64,000 nt of DNA. Origin: Amoebidium appalachense. Lineage: Eukaryota; Ichthyosporea. The position numbers and the translations under genes were made by a program. This document shows, one piece after another, positions 43,680-54,522 of this stretch. Below the pieces are notes generated by a model that was given only the letters and a program-made list of their open reading frames with translations, had not been told where the DNA came from and searched no databases. Where the stretch lies: NCBI GenBank assembly GCA_963693365.1, contig CAVNZM010000016.1:1860001-1924000 (forward strand), given 5' to 3'. The first letter of the stretch is position 1. Each line of letters starts with the position of its first letter.

Positions 43680-44832
43680 CCGTAATGTGGGTGCTGTAGA
43701 TGAGATGGGTGGTGGTAGTGGGGGGCATGGTGGTGGTGGTGGTGGTCACGGGGGTGGCCACGGAGGTAGTGGGGGTAATGTTGGTGGTAAGGGTAAATCT
43801 AATGGGGGGGGCAAATGGGCTAAGGACAATAAGAAAGATAAGAGGGGGCCCAATTGTTGGGCATGCAAGCAGCCGGGGCATCATTTTAAAGATTGCCCCA
43901 CCCGAGCTGCCAAGAAGAACAAGGGCAAGCAAAGTGAAAAATAGGTAATTGCCGGTGCTAGATGCACGGATACGGCATGTATTGCACATTGTGACCCAGT
44001 GGGTCACGAAAAAGTAATTAAAAATGTGCCTATACCAAGTGCTTCTGCCCCGGCTTCTTCCGATATTCCCCCCTCCGAGCCCCTTTCCCCCGACCCCCGA
44101 CCCCCCACCCCCCCACACCCATCCCCCCCCACAAAGAAACTTCGAACACTCGATAGAATAAGAAAAGTGTTCGATATAAGTGCCATATGCAATGCAGGAA
44201 GACGTATCTATGTTAATGTTACGTTGAGTAATGAAAAATACTTTGCATTGTTTGACACTGGGGCATCATTCACGGTGGTTAGTGAAGCTGTTTTTTCCCG
44301 ACACATGCAGGAGTTTGCTTTGCAACCCTCGGATGTGATTGTTACTTCGGTAAGAAAAAACGATAAAGCTCTAGCTGTGAGTGGTGAAGTGATGCTCCCG
44401 TTATGCCTCGGTTCTCAAACATTCATGTGGCCTTGCTTAGTAATTAAAAATATTAAGCATGACATGATTATTGGGAACGATTTTGCCAACAAACACATTG
44501 CCACCACTAATCATCAAGCACACTCACTAACACTGGTGTCGGGGATGGTGGTGCCGACGTCATCTTTGCACACCCCCTACACAATGTGTCCTGTTACCGT
44601 CAAGCACGACACCACCGTCAAATCTGGCTTTGGATGTGTATTACGTGCAACGGTGCAGGTGACTGCTGCTGCTGCTGCTGCTGGCACCCTCGGTATCTTC
44701 GAGCCTACTCGTGAATTTCGAGATAAGTTCCCCCCCACCATCTGTGAAATTAGTGTGGATAAATCTATTGCTGTTGTGTGCGAAAATGGTGTGGGTCCGG
44801 ATTTGAGCGTGTTCGGTACCATCGGTCAATGA
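43673..44832 (+). CDS. Nucleocapsid zinc knuckle and aspartic protease, separated by an in-frame UAG
   Basis: A Gly/His-rich linker leads to CWACKQPGHHFKDC at about 43855-43896, a CX2CX4HX4C zinc knuckle of nucleocapsid type. A basic tail ends at UAG 43942-43944. The same frame stays open beyond the stop and encodes a retropepsin: FALFDTGASFTVVS carries the catalytic DTGA, and MIIGNDF gives the second conserved turn. It stops at 44832. The arrangement would allow readthrough as in some retroviruses, but a base error or a decayed codon is equally possible. Confidence 0.8.
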
Positions 44833-46902
44833 TTTCGTTCCTACGAGCCGACATGAGTACATACACGAACTGAGTGTTTTGCAAGCCGAACCCCACCCCA
44901 GTCGTACACAAACCGTCGTTGGTGCAATAGCGCAGTGCATCAGGTGGGCAACGGGGGTGGAGAAGGTTGCCTACCCAATTCACCTCCGGCCGTGCCACCG
45001 GGCCGGGTGCCTACCGATAACATGTGTGGGCACGAAGGGCATGTGAGTGGGACACGAGGCGGTCCGATACACTCACCGATCGACCAATCAATGTGTGCCG
45101 TTGATCATGAAAAACCCCCCCCGCGAAAAATTTCGGAAATTTCGGGTGGGGGTGCACACGATGCCGGCCAGGCTCCCCACGGTTTTGATTGGAATAGGGT
45201 GCCTCAGAGTATGCTTCCGGATGTCAAGAAACTATTAGAAGCACACTCTCGTTGCTTCATCACTACGGACCCCGACGAATTTCCTCAGATTAAGGATTCA
45301 CCATGCACATAGACACGGGAGATAACCCACCGATTCGATTAAAACAGTGGAGGTTGGAACAAGTGAAAGAGCAGGCTGCAAAGGCGATCGTGGAGGATAT
45401 GTGTCGTAGAGGGCAGATGGAACAAGCACACAGTCAGTATAATTCACCCACCTTCGTAATACGAAAACCAAACGGAAAATACCGTCTGCTGACTGATTTT
45501 CGTGCTCTTAACAAGCAAATTCGAAAATCTGCCTGGCCCATGCCCAACTTGCAACAACAAATAGAGAAGTTGGCTGGGTATAAGTATTTCTGTAAAGCTG
45601 ATATGTCGGGTGCCTTTTACCAAATACTGCTAGACGCTGAGTCACGTGAAAAAAACAGGATTTTCTGTGGCTGGTGTGCAGTATCGTTATTGTGTGGCAC
45701 CACAGGGGCTAAGTACTTCCCCGTCCCAGCTAGCATCTATCATGACACAGATTTTGGCCCCTCTGGCCGATGACGTGGTGGTATATGCCGATGATTTAGC
45801 TGTGGGTGCACACACCGAAAAAGAATTAATACAGAAGCTTGACCGACTTTTCACCCGTCTCGGTGAATATGGAGTTAAGCTCGATGGGGCAAAGACATAC
45901 ATTGGGCTCACGGAAATACCGTTTTTGGGTTGGATTGTAGGTGTGAATGGCATTCAGCCCGACCCGAAAAAGGTTCAGGCAGTGAAAGATTGGCCGGTAC
46001 CAAACACACTACATCAACTCCGGGGTTTTCTGGGTATTACTTCGTATCTCCGCCGTCACATTTTAAATTATGCAGAGCGAGCCCGACCCATGAATGCCGA
46101 GTGTTACGGAGAAAAACACCGACGGTTAAAATGGACGGACGAATTAGATCGCTCGTTTAAAGATTTAAAATCGGCGTTATCGGAGGAAGTGCTTGCCCTG
46201 CCCGATCTTTCCCCCACGGGGGGTCAGTTTCTTATTCGTTGTGATGCTAGTCGGTTCTCGGAAGGGGCTTGCCTGTATCAAAAACAAAAAGATGGCAAGT
46301 TCCGCACGGTGGCATATGCCTCCCGGATGTTTCAACCTACCGAACGTAGGTGGAGCAACATCGAACGAGAAATGCATGCAATCTATTGGGCACTGAAAGA
46401 GTTTAGGGTGTACGTGTATGGTCGAGTGAATACTATTGTGGAAAGTGACCATAAGCCCTGTCTTTCTCTTAAAGGTGTCAAACGGATAGCAAACGAACGG
46501 ATGCAACGGTGGGCTTTCAAATTGGAAATGCAGGAGTATGATTTCGATCTATACTACCGTCCTGGCCCTACCATGCACGATGCTGATGGGTTAAGCCGTA
46601 TAGGATATATTCTGCATGAGAACGAAAACATACCACTGGAAAAGTGGGATGTGAAAAAGGAATTACAAGAGGTTCTCACAGCAGATTTATCCGAGCTTAG
46701 CTCGAAACCAGCCGAAGTGTTTGTTGATTGGGGTGATGCACTCGAATTCACACACATTTTCGATCCAGACCGCTTGAAATGTGCGCAAATTTCTGCACTC
46801 AGTCAAGCCGGCCTGCCCTCCCTTTCTGCACTCGGTGGTGCCGGCTATCAGAAGGAAGCAATTATGATGGCACAGGGGGGGACAAAATGTGTAAGGATAT
46901 AA
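44833..46902 (+). CDS. pol: Reverse transcriptase and RNase H of the gypsy element, frame-broken
   Basis: Three overlapping frames make one RT. A leader (up to 45312) ends at PDEFPQIKDSPC. The fingers begin with HIDTGDNPPIRLKQWRLE in the next frame and include SPTFVIRKPNGKYRLLTDFR and KADMSGAFYQI. After AAAAAAA (45649-45655) the frame shifts to VAPQGLSTSPSQ and the YADD catalytic box (VVVYADDLAV). RNase H follows with IRCDAS, YASR..., ERE..AIYWAL and VESDHKPC, and HDADGLSR. The first break looks like a lost base in TGC(C)AC. The second is one A too many. The frame ends at 46902 after a seven-G run. Confidence 0.9.
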
Positions 46903-48453
46903 TCACGTGGCTCCGGTGGCTTGCCTCCCTCGATGCCGAGGCCAAACGGGAATGGCAGGCAGGGGGGGGAACGAGCTGCACACGGTCTTAATCTTGAGTA
47001 TTTCGGATACAAAAAGGTTAAGAAAATAGCACAAATGTGTGTGATAGAGGATGACGTGCTTTATCATGACATTGTGGCTAAGGATGGTCGTCGTTGCCTG
47101 TATGTGCCCGAAATCCTTCGTGCTGATTTATTAAGAAGTGTGCACGACGGGGGGGCTCATACTGGCATTGAACGAACTTACGAAAGATTATACAATTATT
47201 ATTGGCCACGCATGCACAAAGATATCACTGCTTATGTGAATGCCTGCACACAGTGCCAAGGCCGTAACGATAACCCACACTTGAGAAGTAGGCCATTTGA
47301 ACAGAGATACGAAAATTTAAAAATGTTCTCTCGTGTTTCTGTTGACCTTATGGGTCCGTTTACAGAAACGAAAAATGGTAATACTTTCATTTGTGTGTTT
47401 ATGGATATGGCAACGAAGTATTTAATCACTGTGCCCATCCAATCTAAGCATGCCGTTAATGTTGCACATGCACTCATGAATGTAATTTGCTATATACACG
47501 GCCCCCCTCGTACACTCTTGAGTGATCAAGGATCAGAATTTCTCAATGAGCTAATTGTTGAGATTTGCCGTATAGCAAATATTGCACAAGTGAGCACCTC
47601 TGCATATCACCCACAAAGCAACGGTTCCAATGAACGGTCTCATAGATTTATTAATAATGCACTCTCAAAGTACGTTAATTATGAGCACACTAATTGGGAC
47701 ACTCTGTTGCCGGTGGTTACACATGCATACAACACAACAACACACAAAATTTTGCAATGTACACCGTATTATCTTGTGTACGGGCAAGAGGCAACACAAT
47801 TCCCTGACGTTGCCCTTCTTAGCAGTAACCACCCGGAACTCAAGGACCCAGAGTGGAAGGCATACCGGCGAGAGTTACTAGCCTGTCTGCCTCTGCTCCG
47901 TGCTGTGGTCCAGCAACGTGCCGTACGAGAGCCCCCAGGCCCCTCGGTGGCTCGTGAATTTAAGAAGGGTGCACGGATACGTGTTCGGAATCAAGCCAAA
48001 AATATCGGTGCCTGGGATGTACGGTGGATTACGGGTTACGAAATCGTCAAAAGGGTCGGCCCGGTCATGTACGAGATCCGAAGCTTAGCAACTATGAAGA
48101 AATCTAAGTGGCACGTGGACGATATTCAGCTTGAATTGAGTGAGCAAAATAGAATTCGGCCTCAAGATCTCTCTCACCTCCCGGACACGGGCGAAAGTCA
48201 CAATTTCAACAAGGTTCTGCCGGACGAGTGGGTGGTGGAAAAGGTGCTTGACGTAAGAATTCAGAAACGGCGCAAGCAATCCACCCCTTACAAGTGGTAC
48301 CAGATCAAGTGGGCAGGCAAAGATGAATCATTCACCTCTTGGGAGTGTGAGAAAGACTTAGCCTGCCCGGACAAGATCCGAGAGTTCCACCAACGCAGAG
48401 GTGACCTTGCATCGTTCCACGGATACATTGACTCATTGTGTGGAGCATGGTGA
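46903..48453 (+). CDS. pol: Integrase with C-terminal chromodomain
   Basis: The HHCC zinc domain is complete: H...H in HDGGAHTGIERTYERLYNYY and C..C in NACTQCQ. The catalytic triad is visible as VDLMGPF, SDQGSEF and NERSHRF (D, D, E). The C-terminal region VVEKVLDVR...YKWYQIKWAGKDESFTSWE is a chromodomain with the aromatic cage residues expected for chromoviruses, thought to guide insertion to marked chromatin. A short piece encoding DIITWLRWLASLDAEAKREW (46895-46965) is in another frame between two G7 runs. These two compensating shifts restore one continuous RT-IN reading. Confidence 0.93.
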   Translation, partial: SRGSGGLPPSMPRPNGNGRQGGERAAHGLNLEYFGYKKVKKIAQMCVIEDDVLYHDIVAKDGRRCLYVPEILRADLLRSVHDGGAHTGIERTYERLYNYYWPRMHKDITAYVNACTQCQGRNDNPHLRSRPFEQRYENLKMFSRVSVDLMGPFTETKNGNTFICVFMDMATKYLITVPIQSKHAVNVAHALMNVICYIHGPPRTLLSDQGSEFLNELIVEICRIANIAQVSTSAYHPQSNGSNERSHRFINNALSKYVNYEHTNWDTLLPVVTHAYNTTTHKILQCTPYYLVYGQEATQFPDVALLSSNHPELKDPEWKAYRRELLACLPLLRAVVQQRAVREPPGPSVAREFKKGARIRVRNQAKNIGAWDVRWITGYEIVKRVGPVMYEIRSLATMKKSKWHVDDIQLELSEQNRIRPQDLSHLPDTGESHNFNKVLPDEWVVEKVLDVRIQKRRKQSTPYKWYQIKWAGKDESFTSWECEKDLACPDKIREFHQRRGDLASFHGYIDSLCGAW

Positions 48454-48484
48454 CGTATGTCGAGGACGACATACTTCTTTTTAC

Positions 48485-49105
48485 GGTGGGGCGTGTGGTA
48501 TATTATACCGGATATCTAGTATGGATGTACACAGGTTGAGATATACGCACACGTGTACATGTATATATACCACTGTGTTTGATCTTAGGTAGGCCAGTAT
48601 GCATGTCTCCCCCCAGTCTTGTGCGCATGAGCAAGAAGTTAAACATATGTGCACGTGCAGCTTGCAGAATTATTCATGGGAAAACAGATATAATAGTCAC
48701 ATGGGACCGACACGTAGTAGAGGAACCATGAGCGTTAAGTTATAGTTTTATCATGGGAAAATATGCAAGTAGCCGTGAGGTATGACTGTGGAATGCATCG
48801 ATAGTCAAGTACTGTCACCCGATTGGCTCACTAAGTTTATTGGAACCGTGATAGCCATGGGACAGAACCGTGAACCGTATGTGATTGGCTCGTAGCCAAA
48901 AAAAAGCACATACCGATGCGCATGTCTGAGCCGCTGTGCGAGCTCCGATATAAGGGCATGTCGGGGGCTTCAGAGCTCACTCAGTGTGCTCGGCTTACTA
49001 GGTGTAAGTAGGACTAGCACGTAACTAAGCAAAGCGTGGTCTAGTCAACCCCGTTCATTTATAAACATATTGTTTGTCACAGACACACGATCATATTATA
49101 CAACA
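48485..49105 (+). repeat. Polypurine tract and 3' LTR of the gypsy element
   Basis: GGTGGGGCG at 48485-48493 is a short purine-rich primer site directly before the 612-bp LTR at 48494-49105, which ends CAACA and is followed by the CCCAC duplication. Confidence 0.9.
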
Positions 49106-49251
49106 CCCACTGGCAGCGACTTCGTCAGTTTCTTTTCGTTTATGGGAACCGCCTCGATGACTTTGCTGGGGGCCTGGCAGAGGTAGAGACCAACAAAAAG
49201 GATGCACAGAAGGATTCCTAGTTGCTTGTATGGTAGCTTGGCTTTTGCCAT
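49106..49251 (-). pseudogene. Type II membrane protein start, cut by the gypsy insertion
   Basis: A minus-strand frame from ATG 49251 encodes a short basic tail (MAKAKLPYKQLG), one membrane helix (ILLCILFVGLYLCQA) and a lumenal-like stem (VIEAVPINEKKLTKSLPVG). It runs straight into the LTR. The layout is typical of Golgi glycosyltransferase N-termini, but no catalytic domain is visible. Beyond the element, 41439 leftward encodes WGQVYDTVPEGGYALWHAC in a frame one base off, which may be the continuation. Family unknown. Confidence 0.45.
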
Positions 49252-49259
49252 GAAAACCC

Positions 49260-50093
49260 GATAGAGTCCCTGTATGAAATCGACCGCGGTTGCCAACCAC
49301 ACACTCGAATCTTGCGCCGGGTTTGCATCGATTGGATTCCCGGGGTTTTCATTGGACTTCACTTTTACTTCGATCTTTTAGCTGTCACGTCAACTTTTTT
49401 TCCCGATTCTTCACCATGGCAGGTATATAAAGGCTTTCGTTTTGTCTTTTTGTGGTGGGAGGGGTTCCCACTCAGGGGAACGTGACACTGTGTGTGTGTA
49501 GTGCGGCCTTGTCTATTCCTACTGCTGTGAGAGTGTGGGGACATCTCCCTTCCGCGCAATTTCTCGCTTGAGGAGTGGTTTCTTCGACATCTGGCCCACT
49601 GCAACTTACGGTGACTTCTACACGCTATCTACGCTTCTAAGCGAGCTATTGGCGGTGGGCTGCTGCAACTTCTTCAACTGCTTCTGCGCTGCGTGAGTGG
49701 AGGGGTAGCTACTGGGTCGTCGAGGAGCTTTCCTTGTGGCTGCCGTGTTTGCAGCCTTCAGCAGTATGGCAATGACTGGGTTTGCTTGCATGCATTCTGT
49801 AGTTGAGTGTTTTCCTGTGTGTCCTGCCACAACTAGGCCACCTTATCAAAGAGTTAGAGACAGCTTCTGCGGGTTTTCTAGGGGACAGGCCCGTGGGGAT
49901 TGTTTTCTCGCTCGGATTTGGTCTGCATTGCTCTTTAAAGGGCTGACTTGCTTTCTGTGCCCCGGTAGGTTTTGAGGGGGGCCTGTTAGGGGGCAGCAGT
50001 AATGATGTCTTCTTGCGGAGTGTGGCCTGGTCATCATCGCTGCATATTAGTTGGAGCAAACTAGTTTCACGCATACACGTGCACTTGTACCTT
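49260..50093. other. Intergenic region, no gene seen
   Basis: Mixed sequence between the disrupted frame and the copia LTR. TATATAAAGG at 49424 could be read as a TATA box in either direction. Open frames are short and lack recognisable domains. Confidence 0.5.
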
Positions 50094-50988
50094 TGTTGGA
50101 ATACGTCATCACGTATGACAGCAAGAGCCTTGAAGTATGTATGTGTCCGATAGCTTTGTTTGTATTCGTGTCTGCTTTCCTTCTTTGTGCTCTCTCCCTT
50201 TTCTCTTTTCTCTCTCTCTCTCTCTCTCTCTCTCCCTCCCCCCCCCCCCCCCCCCCCCCCGTATCTCTCTCTCTCCCTTGTTTCTGTGTGCACAGATATC
50301 TGTAGATCTGTGCACACCTGGCTCTTCTGCCTGATAAGAACTTATTGTATTTTATTTCTATTTGCTCTCCTCTGTTTATCTGAGAGGTAGCGTGATTGGC
50401 TAGCTACATTCGTTGTCTTTGTTTTATTTCAAAGTGGCTTAGTTTTAGTTCTCAATAGGATGGCTCGCCAATAGTCGCGAGCGAGTACATCTGTAGATCG
50501 TGTTGTGCATTCCTGTCTATAATTAATATATGTGTTGTGATTGGACAATAGATACATATGGAATTTGGTTTATTGCAATGTGTCTTCACTTTGAGAGTGT
50601 CGACTATTAGGAAATATATGTATTTAAATAAGTTTCTTTATAGAGACGAGTATAAATATATATGTGCATTAATAGTGACAAGATATATATAACTACTTAA
50701 TTTATTGTTTCCAAACTTTAGTTAGGAGTCGGAAGTTGGAATGTGTATGCTCTGTCGCAATGTGTTTTTCTATCTTCTGATAGAACCGATTGGTTCTCCC
50801 CCTTTAGTTGTGATAAGCTTATAAGTCGCAAGTACAAAAAGAACCGAGAGCACAATAAAGGATCAGTTGTTGTTTGAAATCTTTCAATGTCTCGTGAACA
50901 ACTCCGATTGCCCTCTCTTTATTGTGTTGGTCGTGTTTTACATGACACCTCTGTGCACTCTGCTCCCTTAGACCCGTACAAAACAACA
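50094..50988 (+). repeat. 5' LTR of a Ty1/copia element
   Basis: It begins TGTTGGAATA, the usual copia-type start, and ends AAAACAACA. Its order of landmarks is shared with the solo LTR 53756-54522 in opposite orientation: TGTGCACAGAT/ATCTGTGCACA near the 5' third, a CTGTGC.CTCTGCT piece near the 3' end, and the same last nine bases. The TC/poly(C) block at 50210-50260 is part of its length excess. Confidence 0.75.
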
Positions 50989-51106
50989 GGTTAAAGGCCC
51001 ATTTTCGCACGCTCTTGCAACACATTCTCTCGCTGCAATCGAAAATATTCAAATTTGAATACCGATCTGATTCCTCTCTCGCGCATCATCTGACTGATCG
51101 ATCACC

Positions 51107-52735
51107 ATGTCGGAGAAACCTGCGTACCCTCAGAACCTCACCCCCTGGAAAGGGGAGGACACCACGGACAAGAAGTCCGGCAAACGTCTCACCTATTATG
51201 AGTGGGAACCCGTTATCTTCCGGTACCTACGTACTACTAGTACTACCATCGCGGCCAAGTTAGTGCCCGTCATCAAGGCCCCCGAGTGGGTCGATCCTTC
51301 CGACAAGAGCGAGTGGCATGGCTATGACACTGAGGAAGCCTACACCGACTCGGAGGCTTCCAACTTCCTTGAACAGATGTTTAATCAACTCGTCTCCAAT
51401 GATGAGCTGTATAACTCTGGTCAAATCCACGATGATGTGTCACCTGCCCAAGCTCTCCACAACCTCCTTATGACCTATGCGGATGAACATGAAGATCGTG
51501 CTCGTCAAATCCTCCTCGACTACCATGAGCTTGAACTCAAGGACTTCAAGACCGTCACGGCCTACCTCACCATGGCACGCCGTCTGTGCACTACCCTGCA
51601 CATCCTCGAAGAGCCCATTCCTCACAAGACCATGGTTGATAACTTCTTCATCCACCTCAAGAAGAACTACGGTAAGTTAGTTTGTTCCGACATCCAGGCC
51701 ATGATTGCCGACTACTTCCGTCGTAACATCAGCTACGAGACCTACAACCGTCTAACCAGTGACATCCGAGCTGCAGAGATCCGTGAAGGTCTCATCGACT
51801 CTGGGTCCGGGTCCTCCTCCTCCGTCCGAACAGCACGTGCCCTGCAAAGCCGTGTCTTCACCAAGGACGACCTCCGACACCGGATCCCCCGACGTGACAT
51901 CTCCGTCTCCCGTCACCCCCGTGGTCGTCCCACCGCTCGATCCACCTCAGTTGACCGTGATTACTCCCGGTCCCGTTCCCCCGGCCATCGTTCCCTGTCA
52001 CCCTACCCCCCACGTAAAGTGGGTAACCGTCATCATCAGCCACCCCGAGCCAAGACCACTGGCTCCCTCGACTGTGCCTACTGTCATGAGGACCATCATG
52101 TCACACAGTGTGACAAACCTGGCTGCTCAATCGCCCGTCGTCACCGTGCCAGCACCAAGTCTGGTAAAGAGGTGCATTTTGCCCTCGTATCCACCACGGC
52201 CTCCCTACCCATGGACCCCTGCTGGGACTCGGCTTCAAACGTCCATGTGTGCCCAGTCAAGGAGTACTTCTCTACTCTTGAGCCGTGCCCCCCGGCCGAC
52301 GTCCACGGCCTCGGCATCGTCACTGCACATCACCGTGGTGTCATCAACCTGGCCGTCACCTACAACGGAGTAACATCAGTACTTAGCCTCAACACCCTCT
52401 ATGTACCCGACTCCCCAGCCTTCCTGATTTCCCCCTCAATGGCCTCCAAGTCGGGTCTCCTTGCCCACCTCGATGACGAGGATGAATTCCCCTCCTACCT
52501 CTACACTCGTGGTGGCAACATCGTGTGTTCCCTCACAGGCAAAGATGGACTGTACTTCATCACCGACTATGAGATTTGTCCCTCCATCCCTCGGTCTGTT
52601 ACTGCCCTGGTTGCCAACGTCAAGGTCACCAATGATCCCCAGCTCTGGCACCACCGTCTCGGCCACCGTGCCCTGTCCACCCTCACCAAGATGGTGAGAG
52701 GTGACCTCGTGACAGGCCTCCCCTCATCCCTCTGA
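51107..52735 (+). CDS. gag-pol: Copia gag, zinc knuckle, protease and start of integrase
   Basis: A frame of 542 codons from ATG 51107. Residues 1-250 are Gag (MSEKPAYPQNLTPWKGEDTT, then a helical UBN2-like region with DYHELELKDFKTVTAYLTMA). An Arg/Ser-rich part follows, then CAYCHEDHHVTQC near residue 322, a knuckle with one residue less than the usual spacing. The protease region has CWDSASNVHVC near residue 372, where copia proteases normally have DSGAS, so the active-site glycine is missing. LWHHRLGHRALSTL near 515 is the GAG-pre-integrase motif. The frame ends in TGA at 52735. The integrase continues in another frame, consistent with one extra base near 52720-52730. Confidence 0.9.
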   Translation: MSEKPAYPQNLTPWKGEDTTDKKSGKRLTYYEWEPVIFRYLRTTSTTIAAKLVPVIKAPEWVDPSDKSEWHGYDTEEAYTDSEASNFLEQMFNQLVSNDELYNSGQIHDDVSPAQALHNLLMTYADEHEDRARQILLDYHELELKDFKTVTAYLTMARRLCTTLHILEEPIPHKTMVDNFFIHLKKNYGKLVCSDIQAMIADYFRRNISYETYNRLTSDIRAAEIREGLIDSGSGSSSSVRTARALQSRVFTKDDLRHRIPRRDISVSRHPRGRPTARSTSVDRDYSRSRSPGHRSLSPYPPRKVGNRHHQPPRAKTTGSLDCAYCHEDHHVTQCDKPGCSIARRHRASTKSGKEVHFALVSTTASLPMDPCWDSASNVHVCPVKEYFSTLEPCPPADVHGLGIVTAHHRGVINLAVTYNGVTSVLSLNTLYVPDSPAFLISPSMASKSGLLAHLDDEDEFPSYLYTRGGNIVCSLTGKDGLYFITDYEICPSIPRSVTALVANVKVTNDPQLWHHRLGHRALSTLTKMVRGDLVTGLPSSL

Positions 52736-53624
52736 CACCACTGACTGCTTCGGCTGTGTCTCCGGCAAGACCACCAAGGCCCCATTCTCCGGCACCAGAA
52801 CCCAGTGCCCCTTCCCCGGTGCCAAGTGGCACATGGACTTCTTCGAGCCCCCCTGTGCGTCCTATGGTGGCTACAAGGTGGCCCTCGTGTGTACCTGTGA
52901 TGCCTCCGGCTACACCATCGTGTACCTCCTCCGTGATCGATCAGAAACTCTCGAATACGTCAAGGCCCTGGTTGAGACTATTGACAAGCAACCCGACAAG
53001 GTGGTGACCCACTTCCGTTCCGACTCTGGGTCCGAGTTCACCTCACATGCCATGGAGCAGTACTGCCAGTCCAAGGGCATCATTCAGGAATTTGCCCCGG
53101 TTGACTGTCCCCTCAACGGCTTCGTTGAACGTAAGATGAGGGATCTGCAAGAGATCGTTCGGTGCTTCCTTCACCAGGACAAGGACGACTCCTTTTTCCC
53201 CAAGCTGTGGGGAGCTGCTCTCAAGCATGCTGCCTACATCATCAACGTGACCCCGGCCAGAGCTGCCAATGGCCGTACACCGTTTGAAATTTTCTACAGT
53301 GTCAAGCCTGACATCTTCCACCTGCACGTGTTCGGCTGCCCAGCCTATGTACACGTCCCTGCATCAAAACGAGACAAGTTGGCCTCTACCGTCAAACTCG
53401 GCACCTACGTGGGCTGGGATATCACCAACAAAGCTCACAAGATCATGAATCTACGTGGCAACATGGTCAACATCTACCGCGATGTCGTCTTCGACGAATC
53501 ACAATTCACCACGGCATCCAAGTCAGATTCTCAGGCTGTGCAGGCCACCAATCAGCCGACCTCAATCGATCCATCACTGCATTCCATGGATTCTCACTCC
53601 GATGACGATGAAATCCGTCGGTGA
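52731..53624 (+). CDS. pol: Copia integrase core
   Basis: TTDCFGCVSGKTTKAPF supplies the second half of the zinc domain. The catalytic residues are visible in WHMDFFEP (D), HFRSDSGSEFTS (D) and LNGFVERKMR (E). HVFGCPAYVHVP, then LGTYVGWD, follow as in copia elements. The frame ends at TGA 53624. A different frame continues into a proline-rich linker (RRSPRRVPAPVAPPTP) up to the solo LTR. RT and RNase H are absent from the window, so the element is truncated. Confidence 0.92.
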   Translation, partial: SDTTDCFGCVSGKTTKAPFSGTRTQCPFPGAKWHMDFFEPPCASYGGYKVALVCTCDASGYTIVYLLRDRSETLEYVKALVETIDKQPDKVVTHFRSDSGSEFTSHAMEQYCQSKGIIQEFAPVDCPLNGFVERKMRDLQEIVRCFLHQDKDDSFFPKLWGAALKHAAYIINVTPARAANGRTPFEIFYSVKPDIFHLHVFGCPAYVHVPASKRDKLASTVKLGTYVGWDITNKAHKIMNLRGNMVNIYRDVVFDESQFTTASKSDSQAVQATNQPTSIDPSLHSMDSHSDDDEIRR

Positions 53625-53671
53625 TTCTCCGTCGTTCCCCCCGTCGTGTGCCTGCCCCCGTGGCTCCACCC

Positions 53672-53705
<34 letters not shown>

Positions 53706-53755
53706 ACCGGCCAGCAACCCCTGCTGCCGGCCCCTGCCGTCATTGACCACGTACC

Positions 53756-54522
53756 TGTTGTTTTGTGTGGGTAAACGGGAAAGCAGAGAGCACAGATGGG
53801 TGTTATGTTATACACAACACAGAGACACACGGGAGAAACACAACCGGAGAGGTGGAACGATTTCTGGAACCATAGGAAATGAATACGACTGCTTGAGATT
53901 TATTTCAAGATGAAGTCCCTTTTATACTTGGGAATGTGAAATCGATAAACCAATCAAAAGAACGAAAACTCTATTTTCCAATCAGAAAGACGAAAACTAT
54001 GAGTGTAAAATATATCGATTGAAATGTCTGTCGACACATAGAAGATAAAACGCAATCCTCTAATGAAAGAAATCTTCTAATAAAAGCACGGAAACATTTA
54101 ACAAAATGAAACCACTTACTATGTAACTATTAGTTCACATCATACATTTATACATGTTCTTAACATAACACGTCTAAATATAAGTATTCCTAATAGTTGG
54201 GGAACATAGAGCAATGCTACGTCGTGAGAAAAGAAGGGAAAGGAATGGGAAAGGAATGTAAGTTACTATATTTGGGAAAATACAATCGAGATCTGATTGG
54301 ACGACATATTTAGACATTGACACAAACGACAATACGTGTGCGCGGGCTAAATATCTCGATGTGTACACAGATCTAAGATATCGGTGTACACGGAAACAGA
54401 AAGGAAAGAAAGAAAAGGAAGAAAGGAAAAGGGAAAAGGAAACAAACTACAACAATTTGAAACTAATAAACAAATATAAAACTCAACTTCTAAGTCTTGC
54501 CGTGAATCATGGGAAGATGACA
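53756..54522 (-). mobile_element. Solo LTR of a copia-type element, with GTACC target duplication
   Basis: 767 bp, TGTTG...TGACA on the plus strand, flanked by GTACC on both sides (53751-53755 and 54523-54527). Read on the minus strand it ends AAAACAACA, like the LTR at 50094-50988, and shares its internal landmarks. Removing it joins AVIDHV to PGHSNPGSSWVTG in one frame, so it landed inside the older copia coding region and later lost its internal part by LTR recombination. Confidence 0.85.

Larger units (their letters stand above)
41440..49105 (+). mobile_element. Ty3/gypsy chromovirus LTR retrotransposon
   Basis: Two 612-bp LTRs (41440-42051 and 48494-49105) begin TGTGG and end CAACA, with one difference seen (A/T near the end). 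The 5-bp CCCAC flanks both sides (41435-41439 and 49106-49110). Inside are gag, a CCHC knuckle, protease, RT/RNase H and an integrase with chromodomain, in that order. Near-identical LTRs mean a recent insertion. Several frame breaks, mostly at homopolymers, mean that this copy as read is not intact. It interrupts a minus-strand frame described at 49106-49251. Confidence 0.95.

Noticed and set aside
45649-45656. A AAA AAC slippery heptamer in the gypsy RT
   Set aside because: The sequence is a classic -1 site, but the RT here needs a +1 change, and it lies inside the RT domain. One surplus A fits better.
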